64,000 nucleotides of DNA from Carbonactinospora thermoautotrophica. Its GTDB lineage: Bacteria; Actinomycetota; Actinomycetes; Streptomycetales; Carbonactinosporaceae. Each line of letters starts with the position of its first letter. Position 1 is the stretch's first letter. The position numbers and the translations under genes are program-made. The stretch is taken from NCBI RefSeq assembly GCF_001543895.1, contig NZ_JYIJ01000015.1, positions 1 to 64,000 on the forward strand. The letters are read 5' to 3'. Of the stretch, positions 1 to 8,328 are shown one piece after another. The notes below the pieces were generated by a model that did not search any database, was not told the origin of the DNA, and was given only the letters and a program-made list of their open reading frames with translations.

Positions 1-543
1 CCAGGGCGCCCGAACCTGACGACTGGCCCGGACAGACCAAAAAGTAGGGACCACTAACAACCCCCGGAATCAATCATCTAGCACCGACGCCTCATGGCGG
101 GGCCGGGTGGATGTCCCCGGTCCAGTCTTCGCGTGTCCGGACTCGTTCGCATGCCGCGCGGTTCCCGCCTCGGGGCGGACGCGCAGCCGGCGAGCCGCCA
201 CGCTGCCTTGGGCGGATCCACGCGCGGGGCCGGCGCCCGCCAGTTGGCGGGCACGTCCGCGACGCCGACGCTCAGTGCCACGGCGTCGAACGGCCCGGTC
301 CGGGACATCCAGATGTGCTCCCTCCGCGGCTGCGGCAACGCCGGCGCGGTCAGAATCGCGTGAACACGACGAAAACCAGCGCCGTCGCGGGCGAAACCTC
401 GGCGACTCGCACTAATGTCGCAGTTGAGGCCGTGCGTATCGCGCCCGCGACCGCGGGCGGTGTGCCATGTGGATCTCGACCGGGAGTAAGGAAATTCTCG
501 CTACCGCGGGGGACGGTAGCAAGCGGGAGCAACAGGAGTCAAA
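1..543. other. No supported gene at left edge
   Basis: GC-rich stretch before the first convincing gene. Open frames exist on both strands but all are rich in Arg, Pro and Ala with no recognisable motif, as expected from chance in high-GC DNA. It may hold the truncated end of a gene lying outside the window and the promoter of the CGNR gene. Confidence 0.4.
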
Positions 544-1107
544 GTGGAATTCGGCCATGACACCGAGTGTGCGCTCGGCACGGTCGTCGACCTTGTGAAC
601 ACCTCTCCCGAGATCAACGGGGAGGAGTTGCTTCCAGACATCGCCGCCCTGCGCGAGTTCGTCGACCGCCACCGGATCAGCGAGGTCGACGAGCTGACCG
701 AGGCCGACCTGGTCGCCGTGCGCGCGCTGCGCGACCGGTTCCGCCAGATCTTCCAGATCCGCGAGCAGGAGGCCGCGGTCGAACTGGTCAACGCGATCGT
801 GGCCGATGCGCGGACGACGCCGCGGCTCACCAACCACGACGGGTACGACTGGCACATCCACTACTTCGCGCCCGGGGCGACGCTCAGCGAGCACCTGGCC
901 GCCGACTGCGGCATGGCGCTGGCATTCGTGCTGGCCGCCCAGGAGCTGGACCGGTTGCGCACCTGCGAGGCACCCGGCTGCGAGCGGGTGTTGGTGGACC
1001 TGTCCCGCAACCGCTGCCGCCGGTATTGCGACAGCCGTACCTGCGGCAACCGCCTGCACGTGGCTGCCTACCGCGCCCGCCGCCGCGCGGCGCTGGCCGA
1101 GTCCTGA
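544..1107 (+). CDS. CGNR zinc-finger (ABATE-domain) regulator
   Basis: 187-residue protein. The N-terminal two thirds match the general pattern of the stress-associated ABATE domain. The C-terminus has a four-cysteine zinc finger (C141, C146, C162, C167) that ends in the diagnostic CGNR tetrapeptide at 167-170, followed by a basic tail (YRARRR). The family is common in actinomycetes and is thought to bind nucleic acid as a transcription factor; targets are unknown. The GTG start gives the natural N-terminus MEFGHDTECALG. It stands alone, tail to tail with the pabBC pair. Confidence 0.85.
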   Translation: MEFGHDTECALGTVVDLVNTSPEINGEELLPDIAALREFVDRHRISEVDELTEADLVAVRALRDRFRQIFQIREQEAAVELVNAIVADARTTPRLTNHDGYDWHIHYFAPGATLSEHLAADCGMALAFVLAAQELDRLRTCEAPGCERVLVDLSRNRCRRYCDSRTCGNRLHVAAYRARRRAALAES

Positions 1108-1345
1108 CCGGCACGCGGCACCGTCCTCCACCGAAGCGGCCCGCTCCGGCCATCGCGGCGTCGTGCCCGGGCGCGGTCTGGGTCGTGCTACCCGACCCAG
1201 CACGGGTCGACCGGCTGCGGCTTCCAGGCGCGCGGCATCGCGCCCGGCGTGTCCCGCAGCGGCAGGGGGCCGACCAGGCGGCCGGTGGAGCGTATCCAGG
1301 CTCCGCAAGGTCGGTCCCGCGCGCCCCGGGCGGGGCGCGGCGTCG

Positions 1346-2170
1346 TCACGGGTCGGGGTCCTCAGCGGCGTGCTGGGCGAACACCTTCATCGCCTTGGCG
1401 GTCACCGGGCCCGGCGCACCCGGCAGCTCCCGGTCGTCCACCCGGTGGACCGCCTGCACGTCCCGGGTGGTTGAGGCGAGGAAGATCTCCTCAGCCTCCT
1501 TCAGCGCGCTCATGGGCACGTCGCGCTCTTCCGCACCGCACCAGGCGATGACGAGGTCACGGGTGACGCCGGCCAAGCACCCGGCGGACAGCGGCGGGGT
1601 GACCAGCCGCCCGTCGAGGACGAGGAAGATGTTCGACCCGGTGCCCTCGCACACGTTGCCCAGGGTGTTCGGGAAGATCGCCTCGCTGGCGCCCTGGGCG
1701 CGGGCGCGGGCCAGGGCGATCACGTTCTCCGCGTACGAGGTGGTCTTGAGCCCGGCGGTGGCGCCGCGCTCGTTGCGCGGCCAGGGCACGGTGACGATCG
1801 CCGTGGTGGCCGGGTGAGGCTGGAGCGGGGCGAGGGCGACGATCATGGACGGGCCGCTGTCGCCGCGCTCGGAGCCCAACGGGGACACCCCGCCGGTGTA
1901 GGTGATGCGGAGCCGGCCCAGCGGCGTGCGCTCGTTCGCGGCGAGCACGTCGGCGCAGGCGCGGCGGACCCGCTCCAGGTCCGGTTCGGGCAGGCCCAGG
2001 CCACGCGCGGAGTGCGCGAGACGCCGCAGGTGCCGGGTGAGCGCGAAGGGCTGGCCGTCCACCACCTTGACGGTCTCGAAGACCCCGTCGCCCACGGTCA
2101 GCCCATGGTCGAACACCGAGATCCTGGCGTCGGCGGCGTCGGTGAGCATCCCGTTGACCCAGACCTTCAC
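1346..2170 (-). CDS. pabC: Class IV aminotransferase, likely aminodeoxychorismate lyase
   Basis: 274-residue PLP enzyme of the branched-chain aminotransferase/ADC lyase fold. Visible hallmarks are the N-terminal VFDHGLTVGDGVFET block, a Lys in GLKTTSYAENV that is the expected PLP Schiff-base residue, and the GTGSNIFLV phosphate-binding segment. It would release pyruvate from 4-amino-4-deoxychorismate to give p-aminobenzoate for folate. Its GTG start overlaps the stop of the upstream pabB gene by 4 nt, so the two are translationally coupled. A D-amino-acid or branched-chain aminotransferase is possible by fold, but the neighbour favours PabC. Confidence 0.85.
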   Translation of the reverse strand: MKVWVNGMLTDAADARISVFDHGLTVGDGVFETVKVVDGQPFALTRHLRRLAHSARGLGLPEPDLERVRRACADVLAANERTPLGRLRITYTGGVSPLGSERGDSGPSMIVALAPLQPHPATTAIVTVPWPRNERGATAGLKTTSYAENVIALARARAQGASEAIFPNTLGNVCEGTGSNIFLVLDGRLVTPPLSAGCLAGVTRDLVIAWCGAEERDVPMSALKEAEEIFLASTTRDVQAVHRVDDRELPGAPGPVTAKAMKVFAQHAAEDPDP

Positions 2171-3192
2171 GTGCCCTCCTCGCGTCCTGATCCGGCGACG
2201 GCCAGCAGGCGCGCCGCCTTGAGCTCGGTCTCGGCCCACTCCCGCGCGGGGTCGGAGCCCCAGGTGATGCCCGCGCCCGTACCGAAGCACAGCCGGTCCT
2301 CGGCGATCCAGAAGGTCCGGATGCCGACCGCGAGCACGCCCTGTCCACGGTCTGCGTCTACCCACCCCACGGCGCCACAGTACGGCCCGCGCGGTACTGG
2401 TTCGAGCGCTTTGATCACGCGGAGCGCGCTCGACTTGGGCGCGCCGGTCACCGAGCCGGGCGGGAACGTCGCGGCGATCAGCTCCGGCCAGCCCACGCCA
2501 GGCCGCAGCCGGCCCCGCACGGTGGAGACAAGGTGCACCAGCCCCGGGTGCTGCTCCACCACGCAGAGCGCCGGCACCTCGATCGAACCGATCCGGCAGA
2601 CCTGGCCGAGGTCGTTGCGGACCAGGTCGACGATCATGACGTTCTCGGCGTGGTCCTTGGGCAGCAGGTCGTCCGGGGTCCGCCCGGTGCCTTTGATCGG
2701 GCTGGACTCGACCAGGTCGCCGTCGCGGCGCAGATACAGCTCCGGGGAGGCGGACGCCACCCGTACGCCGTGCCTGGGCAGGCTGACCACGCCCGCATAC
2801 GGGGCCGGGTTGCCGCGGGCCAGCGCGGCGCCCAGCCCGAGCACGTCCGCCGCGGCGGGATCCGGCAACGGAGCGGACAGCACCCGGCACAGGTTGGCCT
2901 GGTACACCTCTCCCTCGGCGATGGCCTTGCGGATCAGCTCCACGGCGGTCAGGTAGCTGTCTCGGTCCAGCGAGCTGGACCACGTGTTCGGCCGGGGCCC
3001 GCGCCAGGAGGGAGCCCGCAGTGGGCCGGCCGCCAGGACGCGGTCGAACCGCGCGCACACGGCCTCGCCCTCGAACGCGACGACGACCGCCCAGAAACCG
3101 CGGCTGTCCAGCGCGGACACATCACTGGTCACGTCGCGCAGGCCGACGGCCAGGCGGCCGGCGAAGTAGGCGACAGCGGGCTGCTCGGTCAT
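2167..3192 (-). CDS. pabB: Chorismate-binding aminodeoxychorismate synthase component I
   Basis: 341 residues, at the short end for the anthranilate synthase/PabB family because only the catalytic chorismate-binding domain is present. Characteristic family segments are visible: SPIKGTGRTP, NVMIVDLVRNDLGQVC, and TFPPGSVTGAPK near the C-terminus. The PIKGT lysine is typical of aminodeoxychorismate synthases that form a covalent Lys intermediate. The enzyme needs a glutaminase partner (PabA), which is not encoded nearby. Start chosen at ATG with a GAAGGTG ribosome site upstream; it forms a two-gene operon with pabC. Confidence 0.87.
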   Translation of the reverse strand: MTEQPAVAYFAGRLAVGLRDVTSDVSALDSRGFWAVVVAFEGEAVCARFDRVLAAGPLRAPSWRGPRPNTWSSSLDRDSYLTAVELIRKAIAEGEVYQANLCRVLSAPLPDPAAADVLGLGAALARGNPAPYAGVVSLPRHGVRVASASPELYLRRDGDLVESSPIKGTGRTPDDLLPKDHAENVMIVDLVRNDLGQVCRIGSIEVPALCVVEQHPGLVHLVSTVRGRLRPGVGWPELIAATFPPGSVTGAPKSSALRVIKALEPVPRGPYCGAVGWVDADRGQGVLAVGIRTFWIAEDRLCFGTGAGITWGSDPAREWAETELKAARLLAVAGSGREEGT

Positions 3193-3508
3193 AGCTGGAG
3201 CACCTTCAGAGGATCCGGTCGTCCCGACCGGGCCGGCGGCGCCGGCCGCGGCTCGCCGCCCTGGGCGTGCCCACCCAGGTCCGCACCACCCGTGCGGGCG
3301 GCATGCCGGACAGGGCGTCGCCGGAGCGGTGACGTACGCATGGCGCGACAATAACCCCACCGGGACGTCCGGCTGGAATATCCGGACCGTCGTGAGCGCT
3401 GGACACGATGACCACCCGCGCGAGGTGTCGATTTCGACCCACGCGCAGGAATCGGCTAAAGTTCTGACCGCACGCCGGAACGCGCGGGAAGCGCGAAACC
3501 GGGGTCGC

Positions 3509-3581
3509 GCGGACGTGGCTCAGTTGGTAGAGCATCACCTTGCCAAGGTGAGGGTCGCGGGTTCGAGTCCCGTCGTCCGCT
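3509..3581 (+). tRNA. tRNA-Gly (GCC)
   Basis: Cloverleaf read by eye: 7-bp acceptor stem GCGGACG/CGTCCGC, D arm, anticodon stem TCACC/GGTGA with loop TTGCCAA (anticodon GCC at 3542-3544), and T arm with GGTTCGAGTCC. CCA is not encoded. First of three clustered tRNA genes. Confidence 0.95.
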
Positions 3582-3627
3582 CGGAGATGGGGGCCTGCAG
3601 GGGCCTCGCCCACTGTGGGCCTCCCTC

Positions 3628-3698
3628 GGTGGAGTGGCCGAGAGGCGAGGCAACGGCCTGCAAAGCCGTGTACACGGGTTCAAATCCCGTCTCCACCT
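3628..3698 (+). tRNA. tRNA-Cys (GCA)
   Basis: Acceptor stem GGTGGAG/CTCCACC, anticodon stem ACGGC/GCCGT around loop CTGCAAA (anticodon GCA at 3660-3662), T arm GGTTCAAATCC. The gene sits 46 nt after tRNA-Gly and 19 nt before tRNA-Val, so the three are probably cotranscribed. Confidence 0.95.
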
Positions 3699-3717
3699 CT
3701 GGAGCCTTGAGCTCAAC

Positions 3718-3789
3718 GGGCGATTAGCTCAGTGGGAGAGCGCTACCTTGACACGGTAGAGGTCACTGGTTCAATCCCAGTATCGCCCA
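3718..3789 (+). tRNA. tRNA-Val (GAC)
   Basis: Acceptor stem GGGCGAT/ATCGCCC, anticodon stem CTACC/GGTAG with loop TTGACAC (anticodon GAC at 3750-3752), T arm GGTTCAATCC. Last gene of the Gly-Cys-Val cluster. Its 3' half is repeated about 1.9 kb downstream, which marks it as an integration target. Confidence 0.95.
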
Positions 3790-3812
3790 CAGCACGTTTA
3801 CGCAGGTCAGAG
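3747..3812 (+). repeat. Attachment-site-like repeat inside tRNA-Val (proximal copy)
   Basis: From the anticodon loop of tRNA-Val through its 3' end and into the start of the terminator, this segment is repeated at 5636-5700 with a handful of mismatches and one single-base gap. Duplication of a tRNA 3' half is the classic result of site-specific integration by a tyrosine recombinase, where the incoming element restores an intact tRNA. No integrase gene remains. Confidence 0.75.
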
Positions 3813-3840
3813 CCCCGGTCACCGGGGCTCTGACCTTTCT
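3805..3840 (+). terminator. Rho-independent terminator of the tRNA cluster
   Basis: A perfect 15-bp inverted repeat (GGTCAGAGCCCCGGT at 3805-3819 with its complement at 3821-3835) with a minimal loop, followed by TTTCT. It closes the tRNA transcript. A diverged equivalent hairpin (GCCCTGTCCCGG / CCGGGCAGGGC) follows the distal tRNA-Val fragment at 5701. Confidence 0.85.
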
Positions 3841-3863
3841 CGCGGACTCTCCCCCACCCGCGA

Positions 3864-3883
3864 AGTCAGCAGGAGATCAGCAG
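3864..3883 (+). repeat. Arm-type repeat, left copy
   Basis: The sequence AGTCAGCAGGAGATCAGCAG is itself a tandem of two TCAGCAG units 10 nt apart. A near-identical tandem (AGTCAGCAGAGAGTCAGCAA) lies at 5511-5530 near the other end of the element. Paired short repeats at both ends of a tRNA-integrated element resemble integrase arm-binding sites; that role is inferred. Confidence 0.5.
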
Positions 3884-4417
3884 AGCCGCCGAGGGCCGCC
3901 CTCACCCGAGCGAAGTAGCCGGCCGGCGCGTGCGTGTACCGGTCACGGTCAAGGGCGGCCCGTCGCCGGGCCGTCTCGGCTGCCGGCACGCCTCACACCA
4001 CGACCCGCCGTCCACCCGACAGCCGATCTTCGGGGCCGCCGCCTCCGCGCCAAGGCCAAGCCGCTTGCGGTCGGCTGCGGCCGAGCCTTGACGCTCCGGC
4101 TCCGGCCCTACGATCCAGCACTTGTCGGGTGGACGGCATGGCAGCGGCTCCCGGCCAACTCATGATCAAGCCACCTACACTGAGGAGCAAACCGAACCGC
4201 TGGCTGGCGTGACTCCCGGAGAGGCTGAAACCGGCATGGGCCACGACGTTGTCCTCCAGGCCAGGTGCGCGCGACACGTTTCCGCAGCTCAAGGCCCTGG
4301 CCACACGTACTGTGGCCTGGATCACGCCCTCACCGTCTCTCCCCGAGGGAGGTGCGCGCGTTGATCTCCATCACCGCAGCTCACAGCTACCGAAAACGAC
4401 GAAGGGTTCCGCCTGAC

Positions 4418-4443
4418 CGCCCGCACGAGAGGGCATAGAAACG
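4418..4443 (+). repeat. 26-nt direct repeat flanking the IS, left copy
   Basis: Nearly identical (25 of 26 positions) to 5385-5410, on the far side of the insertion sequence. Looser similarity extends a further ten bases upstream (TTCCGC in both). It is far longer than a normal IS5 target duplication, so it predates or is independent of the IS insertion. Confidence 0.75.
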
Positions 4444-4471
4444 TGTTCTGACCGCGATTGTGGGGATTCCT

Positions 4472-5361
4472 AAAGGCTGTCACGTAACTGGTCTTCTGGG
4501 TTGCGTGCGATGCTGGCCGGCGCCTGCTCCGATCAACCAGTGAGGGCGAGGTTGTGCAGGAAGGCGATGCCGGCGGCGGTGTCGCGCAGGGTATGGGCCT
4601 TGCGCCGGTAATCGCGCAGGATCTTCCAACACTTCATCCTCGCCAGGGTGTGCTCGATCCGAGCCCGGACGCTGCGATGGACCGCGTTGAGCTCCTCCTG
4701 CCACTCCGGCAGGGGCGTGCCGTCCCGGGGCCTACGGTAGGGGATGATCACGCCCGGGTTGCCCTGATAGCCCCCGTCGGCCATGACAGGCCTGCCAGCC
4801 AGGACCTGGTCAATGCCGGACTCGCGGTAGGCCCGGCAGTCGTTGCGGTTGCCCGGCTGGGGGTCCCCGACGGCGACGACCAGGCGGGTGTCGGCGTCGA
4901 TCGCGACCTGGAGGTTGGTCGAGTACCGGTAGTTCTTGCTGCGCTCCGCCAGGCGGCGATCCCGGGTGGGCACCAGGGTGCCGTCCACGATGCACACCTG
5001 ATCGACGCTGCGGCGCCGGGCCGGGGCCAGGGCCAGCAGCGGCCCCACCGTCTCCACGACCCGGTGCGCCGCGGCATGGGAGATCCCGAACAGCGGGCCG
5101 ACCTGCCGCAACGTCAGGTTCGTGCGCCAGTACACCGCGACCAGCAACACCCGATCCGCCAGACACAATCGCCACGGCCGGCAGGCGCGACCGTCGGCGA
5201 TCCTGTCCCCGCCCCGCTCGGCCACGGTACGCACCAGCTTGCGGAACTGCCGGGGTGTCAACCCGGTGAACGGAGTGATCCACCCCGCCTGAGCAGCAGA
5301 GATCACCTGACCCATACCCCGACCAACGGCCGACACCGCCCCGAGTTACGAGACAACCTTT
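4472..5361 (-). mobile_element. IS5-type insertion sequence, about 0.89 kb
   Basis: Single transposase gene bounded by imperfect terminal inverted repeats. The left end reads CTAAAGGCTGTCACGTAACT (from 4470) and the reverse complement of the right end reads CTAAAGGTTGTCTCGTAACT, matching at 18 of 20 positions. The element looks intact, with the transposase frame open. The exact ends and target duplication are ambiguous by a few bases because CTAA is shared with both flanks. Confidence 0.85.
4533..5336 (-). CDS. IS5-family DDE transposase
   Basis: 267-residue transposase of the DDE_Tnp_4 type. An N-terminal helix-turn-helix-like region (LTLRQVGPLFGISHAAAHRVV, about residues 75-95) precedes the catalytic core. 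Acidic residues expected for metal binding are seen in CIVDGTLVP, in GNRNDCRAYRES and VMADGGYQG, and in VRARIEHTLARMK (Glu). Full length for the family with no frameshift, so it may be functional. It cuts and pastes the surrounding 0.9 kb element. It is the only open mobility gene in the tRNA-Val island; no integrase accompanies it. Confidence 0.92.
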   Translation of the reverse strand: MSAVGRGMGQVISAAQAGWITPFTGLTPRQFRKLVRTVAERGGDRIADGRACRPWRLCLADRVLLVAVYWRTNLTLRQVGPLFGISHAAAHRVVETVGPLLALAPARRRSVDQVCIVDGTLVPTRDRRLAERSKNYRYSTNLQVAIDADTRLVVAVGDPQPGNRNDCRAYRESGIDQVLAGRPVMADGGYQGNPGVIIPYRRPRDGTPLPEWQEELNAVHRSVRARIEHTLARMKCWKILRDYRRKAHTLRDTAAGIAFLHNLALTG

Positions 5362-5384
5362 AGTGTGACTCTGATTCCGCTAAA

Positions 5385-5410
5385 CGCCCGCATGAGAGGG
5401 CATAGAAACG
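5385..5410 (+). repeat. 26-nt direct repeat flanking the IS, right copy
   Basis: Right-hand partner of 4418-4443 (one T/C difference within the core GAGAGGGCATAGAAACG region). It begins about 24 nt outside the right end of the insertion sequence, whereas the left copy ends about 28 nt outside the left end. Confidence 0.75.
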
Positions 5411-5510
5411 GGGGAACGCCGAGCCGACATGAGGCATTGGCCTGGGGTCCACAAGCGCCTGACGGAGCGCGGTCCCCAGGCCACTCGCTCGAATGGAGCC
5501 CGCGTTCGAC

Positions 5511-5530
5511 AGTCAGCAGAGAGTCAGCAA
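5511..5530 (+). repeat. Arm-type repeat, right copy
   Basis: AGTCAGCAGAGAGTCAGCAA, the counterpart of 3864-3883, lying about 105 nt inside the distal tRNA-Val fragment. A third, looser unit (CTCAGCA) follows at 5532. The spacing relative to the tRNA fragment fits an integrase arm site. Confidence 0.5.
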
Positions 5531-5635
5531 CCTCAGCATGATCAATCGACAACGGGCGACATCAGATGACGTATCGAGCTACCAGCGACGTGCGGAAACG
5601 CACTGCCCGACACCCGGTAACAGCCGGAACGCGGT

Positions 5636-5700
5636 CTTGACACGGTAGCGGTCGCTGGTTCAATCCCAGTATCGCCCTCACATGTTTGCGCAGGTCAGAG
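5636..5700 (+). repeat. Distal tRNA-Val 3' fragment (attachment-site remnant)
   Basis: Carries the anticodon loop, anticodon 3' strand, variable region, T arm and 3' acceptor strand of tRNA-Val (differences AGGTCA versus CGGTCG in the variable region), then the same downstream GCAGGTCAGAG. No 5' half is present, so it is not a functional tRNA. A terminator-like hairpin follows at 5701-5728. It defines the outer boundary of a roughly 1.9 kb integrated remnant. Confidence 0.8.
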
Positions 5701-5919
5701 GCCCTGTCCCGGTTATCCGGGCAGGGCTTCAGGCTTCTAGCCCTGGGCTTGGCCCTAGGAGGTCTAGGGCCAGCCGGCGCGGCACCCGGCGCAGCCGCTG
5801 AGAGCCTCAGACCACCCCGGTCCACCAGACGGACAGCGCCAGGCCGGACCGGGTGTGGTGCAAATCAACATCAACATGAACACCACCAGCGGGCAACCCG
5901 TCTCATCCACGGATCCCGA

Positions 5920-6270
5920 CCAGGGCGGGAAAGGAGCTACTGGGCGTACTGGGTGGGTGAGATCCCGGGCCTTCAGCCTGACAACGGATTGATGGTGATC
6001 GACGGAACGAGCTGGCGGGGGACGTGACTGCTTCACCACCTGACCGAGCGGCTGAGTTCAGCTCACGGTTTCGCGGACTTGTACGTTCACCCGATCTGGG
6101 CTCTGCTCGCATGCCGGAAAGGGTTCTTGCATGGTTATCCCCGGCTGACCCACCAGCTTCAGGAGAGGATGGAAAAGCTGCTGGACAGGCGGGGTATCTC
6201 GCCCCAGTCTCGGAGGGAGTTGGAGTCGCTGCATTACATGCTTCGGCTCAGCGACGTGCCCGGCAGGTGA
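5920..6270 (+). pseudogene. Possible gene remnant with an in-frame stop
   Basis: One reading frame encodes a protein-like stretch (for example VGEIPGLQPDNGLMVIDG), hits TGA at 6025-6027, and continues in the same frame with LLHHLTERLSSAHGFADLY and then RRELESLHYMLRLSDVPGR before a stop at 6268-6270. The residue mix is more balanced than the Arg/Pro-rich shadow frames elsewhere. There is no good start codon or ribosome site. I read it as the decayed 3' part of a gene next to the tRNA-Val insertion. Family unknown; it may instead be a short gene starting near 6079. Confidence 0.35.
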
Positions 6271-6300
6271 CAGCGCTGCGAAGGATCGAAGGATGACGGT

Positions 6301-6885
6301 ATGGCGGACGAGCAGATGCGCGGGGTGGCCAGCTTCCTCTACGAGATGGGGATGCTCAAGCGCGCCAAGCGAAGCGGATGGTGGATCGTCGGGGTGAAGG
6401 ACCCCGAGACCATCGCCGAGCACAGCTTCCGCACCGCGATCATCGGCGCCCTGCTGGCGAGCCTGGAGGGGGCCGACCCCGCGCGGACCGCGCTGCTTTG
6501 CCTGTTCCACGACACACAGGAAACCCGGGTAGGAGACATCCCGCACATCGGGCGACGCTACCTGGACGCCGCCCCGAACGGCGTGGTCACCGAGGATCAG
6601 ATGGCCGAGGCCCCGCCCGCCGTGGCCGAACTGGTCCGCCGCACCGTCGCAGAGTACGAGGCCAACGAGTCGCGGGAAGCGATCGTCGCCCACGACGCGG
6701 ACAAACTGGAGTGCCTGATCCAGGCATTGGAATACCGCGAGCAAGGCTACGCCAACGTCCAGCCGTGGATCGACAGCTCATACGCCGAGCTCAAGACCGG
6801 GTCCGCGCGGGCACTCGCGGATGCCGCCTTGAAGATGGGCTCACTGGAGTGGCAGGACACCTACCTCCGCGGCCCTGGCGACTGA
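6301..6885 (+). CDS. HD-domain phosphohydrolase (HDDC2/YfbR-like)
   Basis: 194 residues. The HD-superfamily metal ligands are visible: H41 in AEHSF, H70-D71 in LFHDTQE, and D134 in HDADKLE; E74 matches the catalytic acid position described for YfbR-type 5'-nucleotidases. Such enzymes dephosphorylate deoxynucleoside 5'-monophosphates in the cytoplasm. The start is an ATG spaced from a weak purine-rich stretch (AAGGATGACGGT). It stands alone. Specific substrate cannot be read from sequence. Confidence 0.85.
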   Translation: MADEQMRGVASFLYEMGMLKRAKRSGWWIVGVKDPETIAEHSFRTAIIGALLASLEGADPARTALLCLFHDTQETRVGDIPHIGRRYLDAAPNGVVTEDQMAEAPPAVAELVRRTVAEYEANESREAIVAHDADKLECLIQALEYREQGYANVQPWIDSSYAELKTGSARALADAALKMGSLEWQDTYLRGPGD

Positions 6886-7185
6886 CCGACGTCCTACCCG
6901 CTACCCACATCCGCCCGTCACACCGGTGGTCTTGCCTACTTGTCGTCGAGGACAGGGAAGGCGCGTTCCTCGCTTTGGGTGTTTCACGCGCCGGTCGGAT
7001 GCCTTGTCAGCTGGTGTCAGTCAGGGGACGCGGTGTCCGCGCCGAGGGCTTCGGTGGCGCCTCCGTCCCTGGGCTCGGCGCATCGGCGGAGGCCCTGCGT
7101 GGCCTGCTCGCCGATCATCGTCGGCTGGGCGCCGGATTTGGACGCCACGACCTGGGCCCGGTGCCGGTGGCGCCGCGGGAACGGA
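6886..7185. other. Gene-free spacer
   Basis: 300 nt between convergent genes for the HD hydrolase and the PfkB kinase. Open frames in it are compositionally like chance frames and have no family signature. Nothing further can be supported. Confidence 0.4.
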
Positions 7186-8328
7186 TCACGCCGACTCCTC
7201 GGTGATCGACAGGCCGTACCCGCCGGTCGGGTACGCGCGGGCCCGATCGGCGATCGCGGACTCAGGCAGGTAGGGCTCGAGGAACCGGTACTCCTCGGTC
7301 AGGCCGTGTCGGGCGAACCACTCGCCGATCTCGTGCCAGCACGGTGCGCCGAGCGACCCGCTGTGGTGCCGGACGGACAGCCCCGCGCACAGGTTGGCGA
7401 ACCGTACCCGCTCCCGCAGCGACCAGCGGGCCAGCGACGCGAAGATGTACGCGGCGGCGAAGACGTCGCCGGCGCCGGTGGGGTCGAGCGCGTCGATCCG
7501 CAGCGCCGCCTCGAACACCCGTTCCCCGGTCACCCGGTCGGCCGCGAACGCACCCTGGGAACCGCACTTGACCACGACGACGGGCACTCGTTCGAGCAGC
7601 GCGTCCAGCGCGGCCTGCGGGGTGCCGGCACGGGTGTAGGCCATCGCCTCGAGCGCGTTGGGCAGGAAGACGTCGACCTCCGCGAGGCCGGCCAGCGTGT
7701 CCTGCGACCATTTCCCGGTCTCGTCCCAACTCACGTCGGCGAACACCAGACCCCCGTCGGCGCGCAGCTCACGGGCCCAGGCGGGCAGCTCGCGCGCCAG
7801 GTGCACGTAGCAACAGCGCGCCCGCCATCCCCGCGGCACGAGATCGTCCACCGGGAAGGGCAGCGGCTCCCCGTAGCTGACCATGCTGCGGTCGCCGCTG
7901 TGGGCCAGTGACACGGTGACCGGGGTCGGCCAGTTCCGCACGCGGCGTGACGCCGAGAGGTCCACCTGCTCCTGCTCGGCCAGCGTCCGCCACAGGTACG
8001 CCCCGAACATGTCGTCGCCGAACGCGGCCGCGAGTCCCACCGTGAGGCCGAGCCGGCTCATCGCCACCGCGATGTTGGCGATGCCGCCGGGCGCCGAGCC
8101 CAGGCCGCGGGTCCAGGTCTCGGTCCCGGGGGTCGGCGGCCCCGCCAGGCCGGTGAAGATCATGTCCATGAACACTGGTCCGGCCAGCGCGACGTCGAGG
8201 GTGCCGTCCCGGTCGCCTGTTGCCGCGCGCAACCGCTCACCGGCGTCCGCCCGCTCCTCGCACGGATCCTCGAGCGCATCCCCGTAGGGTCCCGGGAGAG
8301 GTGGAACAGGGAAGGTGACCACGCGCAT
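7186..8328 (-). CDS. PfkB-family carbohydrate kinase
   Basis: 380 residues; ribokinase-like fold. The N-terminal region holds a sugar-binding GGIANIAVAMSRLG motif, and the C-terminal PfkB signature DPTGAGDVFAAAYI carries the catalytic Asp and the anion hole. It would phosphorylate a sugar or sugar-like alcohol using ATP. The first about 45 residues precede the usual start of the domain, so translation may begin further in. It diverges from a GH4 glycosidase gene, suggesting joint use of one carbohydrate. A LacI-type palindrome overlaps the region just ahead of its start. Exact sugar unknown. Confidence 0.85.
   Translation of the reverse strand: MRVVTFPVPPLPGPYGDALEDPCEERADAGERLRAATGDRDGTLDVALAGPVFMDMIFTGLAGPPTPGTETWTRGLGSAPGGIANIAVAMSRLGLTVGLAAAFGDDMFGAYLWRTLAEQEQVDLSASRRVRNWPTPVTVSLAHSGDRSMVSYGEPLPFPVDDLVPRGWRARCCYVHLARELPAWARELRADGGLVFADVSWDETGKWSQDTLAGLAEVDVFLPNALEAMAYTRAGTPQAALDALLERVPVVVVKCGSQGAFAADRVTGERVFEAALRIDALDPTGAGDVFAAAYIFASLARWSLRERVRFANLCAGLSVRHHSGSLGAPCWHEIGEWFARHGLTEEYRFLEPYLPESAIADRARAYPTGGYGLSITEESA

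Larger units (their letters stand above)
3841..4470. other. Gene-free segment of the tRNA-linked element
   Basis: About 600 nt between the terminator and the insertion sequence with no convincing coding region; short open frames on both strands have no recognisable motif. It contains an arm-like repeat at 3864-3883 and a 26-nt direct repeat at 4418-4443. I read it as decayed material from the element integrated at tRNA-Val. Confidence 0.5.

Noticed and set aside
78-338. Minus-strand open frame at the left edge that could be a small protein
   Set aside because: No ribosome site or family motif, Arg/Pro-rich composition, and overlapping frames of similar length on the other strand.
5636-5700. 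A fourth tRNA gene (Val)
   Set aside because: Only the 3' half is present: no 5' acceptor strand or D arm.
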